Origin: Paraburkholderia panacisoli
GTDB taxonomy: Bacteria; Pseudomonadota; Gammaproteobacteria; Burkholderiales; Burkholderiaceae
Reading direction: 5' to 3'
Length of the DNA stretch: 64,000 nt
Assembly: GCF_008369935.1 (NCBI RefSeq)
Contig: NZ_VTUZ01000015.1
Coordinates: 140,428-204,427 of the forward strand
Shown: positions 25,239 to 33,731 of the stretch, piece by piece
Numbering within the stretch: position 1 is the first letter of the stretch
Layout of the letters: each line of letters starts with the position of its first letter
Notes under the pieces: generated by a model
The model's input: only the letters and a program-made list of their open reading frames with translations
Databases searched by the model: none
Told to the model about the DNA's origin: nothing
Translations under genes and position numbers: made by a program

Positions 25239-26708
25239 CTACGCGCGCCGGTCTTGCCACGACCAATACAACACCATGCTGAAGCCGACACACACGGTGA
25301 CATTCAACGGAATCAAAAAGTAATTCCCGCTTCGCAACGCCACCCAAACCGTCGCCGTCGAATAGAGAAAGGTGAAAATCTCACCGGCAAGCAATGTGGA
25401 ATTGATACGCGGCACAATCGCGCGATAGCCGTGCTTGCCCTTCGGCGTGCGATGAAAATCGTCGTACACGCCGAATAGCACGCGCACGCCGCCTGCAAAG
25501 TAATACCAGGCCATTGGCAAGAACATCGCGATATACCGATAGGTATCCCAGAGGTCTTTCAGCACATTCGACTTGCCGTCGAAGCGCGCGCCTCTACGCG
25601 CGCCGAATGCGTTCTCCAGCCCCCAGAGCACGACGAGCCCGAAGAATGCAATGGCGCCCCAACGCATGCCCGCGCCATCGAAATGCACGAGATAAGTGAG
25701 CGGCAAACTCAGCAATACCAGCACATAGATCGACGCCAGCAGCACCGACGAAAACATCACAGACATCGCGTGCATGCGTTTTATCAGCGGCATGCGCTGC
25801 GAGAGCATTTGCTTGAAATGCTTGAAACCGCTGTGAATGAGCCCGCGACCCCAGCGCTCGCGCTGAATCCGAAAGGCGCTCATAGTTTCCGGCAGCATCG
25901 ACATCGACACCACATTACGCAAATAAGCATATTTCCATTCACCGAATTGCGCGCGATAGCCGAGATCGACGTCTTCGGTTACCGTCGACGCGTTCCAGCC
26001 GCCCAGCGTATCCACACACACTTTGCGCCAGACGCATGAGCTGCCGCTGAGCGACGCCATGTCGCCGTCTTCGCTCAACCCGACCGTCACATATTGTTGA
26101 TGGCCCATCTCCATCGCCTGGAAGCGCGTAAGAAAGGACACATCGCGATTATCGTAACCGACGCCCGTTTGCAGAAAACCGAGCTTCGGGTCCTTGAAAC
26201 ACGGAATGGTTTTGAGCAGAAAGTCGGTGGGCGGCACGAAATCGGCATCGAAGATCGCGAAGAATTCGCCGCGCGATTGCTGAATGCCGTTGACCAGATT
26301 GCCCGCTTTATAGCCCTTGCGATTGAGGCGCTTGACGAGACGAATATCGACGCCCTGCGCCGCGTGCTGCCCCACACGCACGCGTGCGAGTTCTGTGGTG
26401 CCATCCGACGAATCGTCGAGCACCAGAATTTCGAGCAATTCGCCCGGATAGCGCAGACGGCACACCGCATCGATCAGCCGCTCCACGACTTCCGATTCAT
26501 TGTAGATCGGCAGCAGCACGCTCACCGACGGCCAGCGAGCCGTTTCGGTTTCGGCGTCGGCCGACGAATGCGCGAGTTCGGTCAATTTGCGTCGTTCGAC
26601 CTTTCGCGAAATCAGAAAGACCCGCAGTTCGAGCAGAACGTATAGCGCAAAATAGACGACTACGACCAGAAATACCGCCTGGCAAAACCAGGAAAGCAGC
26701 ACAAGCAT
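25239..26708 (-). CDS. Processive-type family 2 glycosyltransferase (cellulose/hyaluronan synthase-like)
   Basis: This 489-residue membrane protein has one N-terminal membrane helix (residues about 5-32), a cytoplasmic GT2 domain and about five C-terminal membrane segments (about 315-485). All catalytic motifs are visible: Asp98/99 in LDDSSD, DAD at 154-156, TED at 244-246 and QRERW at 282-286. The QxxRW motif marks processive synthases that polymerise and extrude a beta-linked chain. It is the last gene of the operon beginning with ugd, with a 13-bp gap from the CgeB-like gene. UDP-glucose- or UDP-GlcA-derived sugars are possible donors. A damaged copy of its tail lies at 23541-23765. Confidence 0.88.
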   Translation of the reverse strand: MLVLLSWFCQAVFLVVVVYFALYVLLELRVFLISRKVERRKLTELAHSSADAETETARWPSVSVLLPIYNESEVVERLIDAVCRLRYPGELLEILVLDDSSDGTTELARVRVGQHAAQGVDIRLVKRLNRKGYKAGNLVNGIQQSRGEFFAIFDADFVPPTDFLLKTIPCFKDPKLGFLQTGVGYDNRDVSFLTRFQAMEMGHQQYVTVGLSEDGDMASLSGSSCVWRKVCVDTLGGWNASTVTEDVDLGYRAQFGEWKYAYLRNVVSMSMLPETMSAFRIQRERWGRGLIHSGFKHFKQMLSQRMPLIKRMHAMSVMFSSVLLASIYVLVLLSLPLTYLVHFDGAGMRWGAIAFFGLVVLWGLENAFGARRGARFDGKSNVLKDLWDTYRYIAMFLPMAWYYFAGGVRVLFGVYDDFHRTPKGKHGYRAIVPRINSTLLAGEIFTFLYSTATVWVALRSGNYFLIPLNVTVCVGFSMVLYWSWQDRRA

Positions 26709-26721
26709 CGCGATCGATCCC

Positions 26722-27816
26722 TCAAAGCTTTACGACGGCGCAGATTTCCTCTAACCGATGCGCCCAGGTGTGGTGCTCGCGCACGTATCTCGCACCGGCT
26801 TCGGCGCGATCCAGATCCTCCTGCGAAGGACCGTGATGCAGACGCGCGAACAGATCGCGCGTCTCTTCATAGGTATTCACGACGTGGCAGAATTCGCGGA
26901 AATGACGATCGACGGCGCGGCTCGGGTTCGTCACCGCGATGCCGCCGCACGCGATGATTTCGAGCAGACGGCGCGAGAACATCGTCTCCGAACTCGTGAC
27001 CGAATTCACGTTGATCGACACCGTGTGCGATTTGTAGATGTTCGCTGTTTCGCGATGCGCGACCTTGCCGTGCAGCCGCATCTGGCTCGTCTTCGGAAAG
27101 CGGAACTCGAGGTGGCGCGAGAGCCGGTCGTGGTTGCGGTCGAACACGTTGAGCGGAATGGCGTTGTGCTCGCAGATCTCGAACACCATGTCGAGAAAAC
27201 GGCGCCGCTCGTTCAATATGCGCCGGTAATAGCTGCCCGTAAAACAGACTTCGTTGCGCGTGAAATTGAAACCCGTGAAGCTGTGAAAAGCTGGTTGAAA
27301 CGGCATGATCAGCGTATTCACGGGCACGTGCGCGGGCACTTGCTGGCGATAGCGTTCGAGGCACTCTTCGTCGGTCGTGAAGACGTAATCGAACGCCTTC
27401 GCCACATCGATGAACGCGTCGAAGAACGGACCATCGTCCTTGTTCCAAAACACCGTGGGAATGCCGGCCTTTTTTGCGAGATCGACCAGATGGAAGATCG
27501 CCTTCGGTTTCGTGAGGCGCAGCATTTTCGGCTGCTTCGCGAGCTCGTAACGCCAGCTGCCGTCCACGCCGTGAAACGCCGATTCCACCATCACGAGATC
27601 CGGCTTCCAGTGGCTGATGACCTCGCGGTAATTCGCGGGCGTCATCACGCGCACGCGGCATTCGGCGGACAGACAATCGGCCGTGAAATAGTCCGTCACG
27701 AGCGCGATTTTCAGTCGGCCGAAGTGCCCGGTTCGCTCCGCGTCCTCCGAGACCTTTGGATAGTCGTAGACGAGTGACCCCAGTTTTCTAATGACCCTGC
27801 CAACCATTCCCCTCAC
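26722..27816 (-). CDS. CgeB-like glycosyltransferase-fold protein
   Basis: This 364-residue protein resembles the CgeB/DUF3880-type group of GT-B proteins. The N-terminal Rossmann-like half contains KPDLVMVESAF and IPTVFWNKDDGPFFD. The C-terminal half carries FTGSYY, the helix SETMFSRRLLEIIACGG and GIAVTNPSRAVDRHF, typical of the nucleotide-sugar-binding lobe. It starts with a four-base overlap on the preceding GT4 gene, so the two are probably translated together. It is likely a glycosyltransferase in the same polysaccharide pathway; donor and linkage are unknown. No membrane segments. Confidence 0.75.
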   Translation of the reverse strand: MRGMVGRVIRKLGSLVYDYPKVSEDAERTGHFGRLKIALVTDYFTADCLSAECRVRVMTPANYREVISHWKPDLVMVESAFHGVDGSWRYELAKQPKMLRLTKPKAIFHLVDLAKKAGIPTVFWNKDDGPFFDAFIDVAKAFDYVFTTDEECLERYRQQVPAHVPVNTLIMPFQPAFHSFTGFNFTRNEVCFTGSYYRRILNERRRFLDMVFEICEHNAIPLNVFDRNHDRLSRHLEFRFPKTSQMRLHGKVAHRETANIYKSHTVSINVNSVTSSETMFSRRLLEIIACGGIAVTNPSRAVDRHFREFCHVVNTYEETRDLFARLHHGPSQEDLDRAEAGARYVREHHTWAHRLEEICAVVKL

Positions 27817-29126
27817 CCCGCACTTTTCGGTAGTGCTTCAATGACAAAATCGCGCCAGCAACGCTGCGTGGTCGCGTATTCCTTTGCTCGTTCGCCGAGC
27901 GCGGCGAGCGCCGCGCGATCGGCCATTGCCATTTCGATCACGCGCGCGAGATCAGTGGCATCGCCGGCCTTGAAGAACCAGCCCGCCGGTTGCGCACCCA
28001 TTTCGTCGCGAAACACCGGTAGATCCGGAACGATGACCGGCTTGCCCATCGCCATCGCCTCGACGAGCTTGATGGGCGGCACGATCTCGCAGACCTTGAA
28101 CGGCTTGCGCGGAATGCACACGAGCGCGCAGCGGCTCAGCGTTTCCTGAGCTTGTTGCGGCGACATGCGGCCCAGAAAGCGGATGTGCTCCGACAAGCCG
28201 AGGCGCTGCACCTGAGCCTCGAGCGACGCGCGCGCCTCGCCATCGCCGATGATGTTGACGGACGTCCGCGCTCCGCGCGCGCGCAATTGCGCCACGGCGT
28301 CGATCAGCGTGTCGAGTCCTTCATAGGCCATCAGCGAGCCCGCGTAACCGATCGTGTCCGCCTCGATTTCGCGCGGCGCGAGCGATGCGAAGCGTTCGGG
28401 CTCGACACAATTGGGCAGAAGGAACATCCGTTCCTTTTCGATGCCCCAGCGCTCGCGCGCAAAACGTCCCAACTGCTCCGAAATCACGAACACGCGATCC
28501 GCGTGGCGCGCAACGAGTCCTTCGAGTTCGAGTCCTTGCCCGAACCCCTGGCGCCGTTCGTAATGCGGCATACGCGAAATACGCGTGAGTTCCCAGAGAC
28601 CGCGCATTTCATACTGAAACGGAATGCCCAATTGCCGCGCAGCCAGCAATGCCGGCAATGCGTTGACGTGATTCGAAGCCGCATGAATCACCGACACGCG
28701 ATGCTGCCTCGCCCTCTGCGCCACCACACGCGCCGCCTGCATCGCGTACAGCAGCACCGGACGATTATTGGCCGGCCCCGCCGCATGCAGGTAACGCACT
28801 TCATCAACCTGCGTTTCCCCGCTCACGGCGTCGCGCAGACGGTCGACTCGATCGAACGGATACCCCGGTCGCGTCAACGCATGCACACGCCCGCCCACCG
28901 ACACCATCGCGCGAATGACCTCGTGCGTGCGCGTCGTGTAGCCACTTGTGTGATACGGCAACGCGCTCGCCGCCACATACAGGAGGCCTGCGTCATCGGC
29001 CTCGAATGACGCGGCTCGCGCGCGCTGCTTCGCCTTGCGCTCCAGCGTCCGGACAGTGAGCCATCGGCTCAAGCCCAGGTACGGCTCGGTAGCGAGCGTC
29101 TGCAAAGAATCGAGCGCGTTGCTCAT
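27813..29126 (-). CDS. Family 4 glycosyltransferase
   Basis: This 437-residue GT-B protein has an N-terminal lobe with the block LPYHTSGYTTRTHEV, a WELTRI-containing loop before a long linker, and a C-terminal lobe with YAGSLMAYEGLD, IIGDGEAR and the helix PPIKLVEAMAMGKPVI. The last block contains the glutamate pair position typical of retaining GT4 enzymes. Four-base overlaps on both sides place it firmly in the ugd operon. It probably adds one sugar with retention of configuration; the substrate is unknown. Confidence 0.85.
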   Translation of the reverse strand: MSNALDSLQTLATEPYLGLSRWLTVRTLERKAKQRARAASFEADDAGLLYVAASALPYHTSGYTTRTHEVIRAMVSVGGRVHALTRPGYPFDRVDRLRDAVSGETQVDEVRYLHAAGPANNRPVLLYAMQAARVVAQRARQHRVSVIHAASNHVNALPALLAARQLGIPFQYEMRGLWELTRISRMPHYERRQGFGQGLELEGLVARHADRVFVISEQLGRFARERWGIEKERMFLLPNCVEPERFASLAPREIEADTIGYAGSLMAYEGLDTLIDAVAQLRARGARTSVNIIGDGEARASLEAQVQRLGLSEHIRFLGRMSPQQAQETLSRCALVCIPRKPFKVCEIVPPIKLVEAMAMGKPVIVPDLPVFRDEMGAQPAGWFFKAGDATDLARVIEMAMADRAALAALGERAKEYATTQRCWRDFVIEALPKSAG

Positions 29127-30094
29127 GCCGGGACGGTCCCTTGCGGTTTGAGTTCCGCGTATGCGAGATCGACCGTCTTCGACATCTTTATCTTGCCGCG
29201 CGCGTGCAGATCGAGAAATTCGGCGGTCGTGATCACGTCGTAGTCTTTGGTCAGACGGCGCAACAGGTTACGATAACCCTCGACGCGCTGATCGTCGCGA
29301 TAAGTCGCGTAGCCATTCTCGTCCCAATACAGCAGCGACCACGAATGCAGCAAGAAAATCGAAAACGTCGGGCTGCCGCTGAACGCGTCGAGCAGCAATT
29401 TGCCCCACCACGGACGGAAGCGGAAATACGGCGATTCCGGATATGTGAGGCGCGCCCACCATTCTTCCTTGCCCACCTTGGGCAGGATTTTCTTTTCCGT
29501 CATCGGCACTTCGAGCACGCCGTTCGACCACACGTACGGAAGATTCGTCGGATCGCTGAAAACCGCCTGCTTCGCGTGAACGGCGCACATCGAATTGTTG
29601 AACGACGCGCGCACGCCCGCAGCTTCGAGCGCACGTATCGTAGACGCATTCCAGCGGAACGAACCCGCACGATGCGCGAGCACGGGCTTGCCCGTTTGCT
29701 CCGAGATCAGCCCGCCGAAATGCCTGATGACGAATTCAGCGCGCGCGTCGTCGGAATATTGATTCATATACTGCGGCCGACGCGCGAGGCCATGCTCAGC
29801 CCAGAACGAATCGGGCAAATATTCCGGATGCGTGTGCAACTGCACGTCCTGACCCACGGAATCGAGCCAGCGCACGACTTCGCGTGTTTCGTCGAGATAC
29901 GACCAGGCGCCGCACTGATCGACGAAGTAAACGTGCCTGGCGCCGAATTCGTCACCGATCTCGGCCATTTCGCGGACGCCCGCCGTGCCGCGTTCGTGCA
30001 CGCCCCACATCAGCCGCTTGACGTGATCATGCGGCGCACGTTTGGGCAGCGCCTCGGTATCGACCGTCAACATGGCATAGCGATTCTTTTCCAT
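29123..30094 (-). CDS. Polysaccharide deacetylase-like (NodB-fold) protein
   Basis: This 323-residue protein has its start at residues MEKNRYAML, five bases after the upstream stop; the longer frame reads back through the preceding gene and is unlikely. The features fit a divergent NodB-fold deacetylase: Asp12 in TVDTEA, the metal-ligand pair His87 and His89 in QLHTHPE, and His141/Arg142 in AHRAGSFRWN. There is no signal peptide, so it may act on a cytoplasmic, lipid-linked or nucleotide-linked substrate. The operon context suggests N- or O-deacetylation of the glycan. It overlaps the next gene by four bases. Confidence 0.7.
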   Translation of the reverse strand: MEKNRYAMLTVDTEALPKRAPHDHVKRLMWGVHERGTAGVREMAEIGDEFGARHVYFVDQCGAWSYLDETREVVRWLDSVGQDVQLHTHPEYLPDSFWAEHGLARRPQYMNQYSDDARAEFVIRHFGGLISEQTGKPVLAHRAGSFRWNASTIRALEAAGVRASFNNSMCAVHAKQAVFSDPTNLPYVWSNGVLEVPMTEKKILPKVGKEEWWARLTYPESPYFRFRPWWGKLLLDAFSGSPTFSIFLLHSWSLLYWDENGYATYRDDQRVEGYRNLLRRLTKDYDVITTAEFLDLHARGKIKMSKTVDLAYAELKPQGTVPA

Positions 30095-30099
30095 CTTTC

Positions 30100-30639
30100 T
30101 CAGCTCAATTTCAGCAATGCATTCCATTCCGGCTCGCTGGCCAATCCCGCGCTCAACGGCAAGATGCATGCATCGCGATAGCGCCACGCGAGATAGGCCT
30201 GCTTTCTCTGCTGTAGGGATGGGCCCTCGCCGCTCAAAGACGGCACGTATTCCACGAGCCATCCCAGCCGGGAATAAGAGGCGAAATCGGCGATATCCGT
30301 CACCAGAACCGGAGCCAGATCATCCCCACCTTGCAGCTTTTTCGAAAAGCCCTCGCATGCCGCGCGCAATTGATGACGATCGGCGTCGAGCGCCCAGATC
30401 ATCACAGTCTTGAAATCGGCGGAAACCGGCCTGTGCTTGAGGGTTGGCAGCCATGGATATTGCGTGACGTGCGGCGAAATCAGTCCCGCCGACGCCAGCA
30501 GATGCCGCACGCGCTCCTGCAATGACGGCGGCAGCTTTTTACCGAGCAGGTCGTAACGCGTGAGCAAATCCCATTCGGGTTTGGCCGCGAGCGCTTTCAA
30601 TTCGCGCCGCAACACTTCGGCTTCAGTAATCACGCTCAC
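30100..30639 (-). CDS. Hypothetical protein in the ugd glycan operon
   Basis: A 179-residue protein beginning with GTG inside the last codons of the MurG-like gene (four-base overlap). It is soluble, with no signal or membrane segments. The N-terminus is helical and charged; the middle contains VMIWALDADRHQLRAACEGF and the C-terminus WRYRDACILPLSAGL. I do not recognise the family. Tight coupling to glycosyltransferase genes suggests an accessory role in the same pathway, possibly binding a partner enzyme. Confidence 0.65.
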   Translation of the reverse strand: MSVITEAEVLRRELKALAAKPEWDLLTRYDLLGKKLPPSLQERVRHLLASAGLISPHVTQYPWLPTLKHRPVSADFKTVMIWALDADRHQLRAACEGFSKKLQGGDDLAPVLVTDIADFASYSRLGWLVEYVPSLSGEGPSLQQRKQAYLAWRYRDACILPLSAGLASEPEWNALLKLS

Positions 30640-31748
30640 TGCACGCGCTCCTTTTTCGCCGCCAGAGCGAGAATCCTTTCCGCCGCGAGCACCGCGCCGT
30701 TCATGGGAATCACGGCGCGTTTCGCGGGCGCGCCGTTCAACATGCCGAGCAGTTTGCCGACCGCTGCATCGCGTTCTTCATCGGTCTCGCAGGCCGAGAC
30801 GATAGCCGGCATGGCGTCGGCGACCATTTGCGCACGACGCACCTGATCGTCGGCGAGTTGTGTATTCGGCACGAGCAGCGCGGGCACGCCCGCCTGCACG
30901 AGTTCGCAGCACGTGTTGTATCCGGCGGCGCCGACGAAAGCGTCGAAAGCGCGCAGATAGCGCGCAAGCGGATACACGGTGAGCGGCATCACGCCCGTCG
31001 GCAATTCGACGTCGCGCACGGAAATGGGCGCACGCACCCAGACCACCTTGAAGCCAGCCGCTTCGAACACGCGAATCAAACCTTGCCCGATGCCGGCAAC
31101 ATCCTTGAGATTGCCGGGACCCATCGCGAACAGCGCGAAACGGCCGTCCTGCGGCAGGTTCAGCGCCTCGCGCGCCGCGGCACGGTCGAGCAGTTCATCG
31201 TCTTCGAGCACGCACACGGGCGGCACGAGCGCGCGCGTGCCGCCGCCTTCGAGCGGCGCTTCGCTCTCGTGCGCGCCCAGTTCCCCGGGCTGTATCACGA
31301 GATCGAACAGTGACTCGTCAACGGGCACTGTCTTGGCGCCCTCCTTGAGCAAACCCCGGTTCGACCAGACGAGCGCCGGCGAGCCGAACGATTCGCACGC
31401 CGCCAGAAAACCTTGAAACGGCCAGGTGCCGTCGAACACTATCACGTCGGGGCGCACGCGTTCGAGCATCATGCCGAAGCGTACGGCCAGCTCGCTATTC
31501 CACGCGAAAGTAGAACTCGTCGACCAGTATGGCGAAACGAAATAATCAGCCTCGAAACCCATCTCTTCGATGAGCTCGATCGCCGACGCCAGGGAAAAGA
31601 ACACCGGTCGAGCGCGGTCGCGCAAGCGCCGCGCATACGAAAGACAACGATTCAAATGGCCCATGCCCGAGCCATTCACGTTGAAGAACAGGATGCGCGG
31701 AAGCTGCGGGTCGGTTGAGTCGTTGCGACCTGCCTTCGGATTGTTCAT
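30636..31748 (-). CDS. MurG/GT28-like glycosyltransferase
   Basis: This 370-residue GT-B protein has the N-terminal glycine-rich acceptor loop NGSGMGHLNRCLSYA, which resembles that of MurG-type and related UDP-sugar transferases. The C-terminal lobe has FAMGPGNL and GAAGYNTCCELVQAGVPALLVP, where the conserved Gly-Tyr-Asn and Glu-Leu-x-x-x-Gly-x-P pattern binds the nucleotide sugar. The start overlaps the ugd stop by four bases. It is likely an inverting transferase using a UDP sugar, perhaps UDP-glucuronate from the neighbouring dehydrogenase; the donor is inference. Confidence 0.8.
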   Translation of the reverse strand: MNNPKAGRNDSTDPQLPRILFFNVNGSGMGHLNRCLSYARRLRDRARPVFFSLASAIELIEEMGFEADYFVSPYWSTSSTFAWNSELAVRFGMMLERVRPDVIVFDGTWPFQGFLAACESFGSPALVWSNRGLLKEGAKTVPVDESLFDLVIQPGELGAHESEAPLEGGGTRALVPPVCVLEDDELLDRAAAREALNLPQDGRFALFAMGPGNLKDVAGIGQGLIRVFEAAGFKVVWVRAPISVRDVELPTGVMPLTVYPLARYLRAFDAFVGAAGYNTCCELVQAGVPALLVPNTQLADDQVRRAQMVADAMPAIVSACETDEERDAAVGKLLGMLNGAPAKRAVIPMNGAVLAAERILALAAKKERVQ

Positions 31749-32914
31749 GCGTCGCCGCCGAATAGATCGCGCGTGTACACCTTGTCCGCCACATCTGCCA
31801 GGTCGGCCGTCGTGCGATTTGCCACGATCACGTCCGCGGAGCGCTTGAATTCGGCCAGATCGTTCACGACCGACGAATTGAAGAACGTCGATTCGCGCAT
31901 CGCGGGTTCATAGACGATGACTTCGACGCCCTTGGCCTTGATGCGCTTCATCACGCCTTGAATGCTCGACGCGCGGAAATTATCGGAATCGGCTTTCATC
32001 ACGAGGCGGTAAATGCCGACCACTTTCGGCTTGCGTTTAAGGACGCTCTCCGCGACGAAATCCTTGCGCGTGCTGTTCGACTCGACAATCGCGTGAATCA
32101 GGTTTTGCGGCACGTCGCGGTAGTTGGCCAGAAGCTGCTTGGTGTCCTTCGGCAGACAGTAGCCGCCATAGCCAAAGCTCGGATTGTTGTAGTGCTCGCC
32201 GATTCGCGGATCGAGACACACGCCGTTGATGATCTGGTGCGGGTCGAGGCCATGCTGCGCGGCATAGGTGTCGAGTTCGTTGAAATAGGCGACCCGCATC
32301 GCGAGGTAGGTGTTGGCGAAAAGCTTGATCGCCTCGGCCTCGGTGCTGCCGGTAAACAGCGTCGGAATGCCCTGCTTCTCAGCACCCTCCTTGAGCAGGT
32401 CAGCAAAGATTTCCGCGCGTTCGGAACGCTCACCGACGACGATCCGCGACGGATACAAGTTGTCGTAGAGCGCCTTGCCTTCGCGTAGAAACTCAGGCGA
32501 AAAGATCAGGTTCTCGGTCTTGAATGCCGCGCGCGCGCGCTCCGTGTAGCCAACCGGAATGGTCGACTTGATGACCATGATCGCCTGCGGGTTGATGGCC
32601 ATCACGTCGCGAATCACACTTTCGATAGAACGCGTGTTGAAGTAGTTCGTCTCGGGATCGTAGTCCGTCGGCGTCGCGATGACGACATAGTCGGCTCCAG
32701 CGTACGCGTCCTCTTTATCCTGCGTGGCGCGGAAATTCAGGGGCTTGTGCTGAAGGAAATGCTCGATTTCGGCATCTTCGATCGGGGACTGCTTGCGGTT
32801 AAGCATCGCCACTTTTTCGGGGACGATGTCCAGCGCAATGACCTGATGATGCTGCGCGAGCAGCACGGCGAGAGAAAGGCCGACGTAGCCGGTACCGGCG
32901 ATTGTGATTTTCAC
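31745..32914 (-). CDS. ugd: UDP-glucose 6-dehydrogenase
   Basis: This 389-residue enzyme has the length of the short Ugd type found in enterobacteria. The N-terminal NAD site is IAGTGYVGLS; the catalytic cysteine lies in GYGGYCLPKDTKQL (near residue 255), preceded by the lysine block EAIKLFANTYLAMRV. It oxidises UDP-glucose to UDP-glucuronate in the cytoplasm using two NAD. It starts with GTG preceded by GGAAGA. It is first in a seven-gene operon, so glucuronate is a likely component of the second polysaccharide. A hairpin lies in its leader at 32986-33009. Confidence 0.93.
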   Translation of the reverse strand: MKITIAGTGYVGLSLAVLLAQHHQVIALDIVPEKVAMLNRKQSPIEDAEIEHFLQHKPLNFRATQDKEDAYAGADYVVIATPTDYDPETNYFNTRSIESVIRDVMAINPQAIMVIKSTIPVGYTERARAAFKTENLIFSPEFLREGKALYDNLYPSRIVVGERSERAEIFADLLKEGAEKQGIPTLFTGSTEAEAIKLFANTYLAMRVAYFNELDTYAAQHGLDPHQIINGVCLDPRIGEHYNNPSFGYGGYCLPKDTKQLLANYRDVPQNLIHAIVESNSTRKDFVAESVLKRKPKVVGIYRLVMKADSDNFRASSIQGVMKRIKAKGVEVIVYEPAMRESTFFNSSVVNDLAEFKRSADVIVANRTTADLADVADKVYTRDLFGGDA

Positions 32915-33731
32915 TTGTTTTCTTCCAAAGCCTATCGAAAAACTTCCAGCCGCAGCAGTCCCCGCCCGCCGTTAGATCCGCCAGCCTCGCCAGCAAATAG
33001 ACTGGCGAGATATTTTGCCACTCTGTGCCCCGTTGCCCCAACATAAGACGCCGATCGGTTGCTTAAAGGCCGCATACATCATGCAGATTTGCCGGAATCG
33101 CCAAAAAACCTTGACTAATTCAATCCTGCAGATCAGCGGACATCTACAAAGCGAAGCGCAATCGCCACACACCGATATGGGGGGCGAAAGAAAGCAACGA
33201 TGAGCAAAATCCAAATCGATGGCAGCCTTCAGTCGCGATACTAATAAAGACACCTGAGAGTTGATGCCCTCTAATCAGACATCGCTATTCATAGCAGCTA
33301 ATAGCCCCGCGCCTTCCCCCCACCCGCCCCCGGCAACTTCGCGAGAACCCATCAGCCCATTACCAACTATTGAACAATGAACCGATCGATGAGTTAAATG
33401 CATTCCAGCGCCTACAGGGTTCAATCTTTTGATGCCGAGCACTTTCAATAACAGGACTGACCTTCACTCATCTACCCATAAGTAAGTATCGAAGATGAGC
33501 TTCGCGACAACGAAATCACCGGCGTTCTATAACCGCGAGCATCGCTCGTCGTCACTCGACCATGAGTCTCCGAGACAGATCCTGCAGGATTGGTAAAATA
33601 CAAACGGTGTCTCTGTACAATCCGCAACCTCTGAGAGACGGAAAATCGAGAAGAACTTCAAGCTACCGTCAGCAAGTCGGCAAAACGGTTATCGCGGGAC
33701 ACCAGCTTACCCTCACAATTCTCAAGGGCTC
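32915..33731. other. Divergent intergenic region, ugd operon / heparinase-like gene
   Basis: 817 bp, lower in GC than the genes around it, and the only place where transcription diverges between these modules. Apart from the hairpin at 32986-33009, I see no gene and no clear repeat. Promoters for both sides must lie here, but no consensus pair was convincing. AAGGG precedes the ATG at 33732. Confidence 0.5.
32986..33009 (-). promoter_or_regulatory. Hairpin in the ugd operon leader
   Basis: CTCGCCAG (32986-32993) and CTGGCGAG (33002-33009) are perfect inverted 8-mers with an 8-base loop, 72 bp upstream of the ugd start. No U-tract follows on the minus strand. It could be an operator palindrome or an mRNA leader structure. 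Confidence 0.4.
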
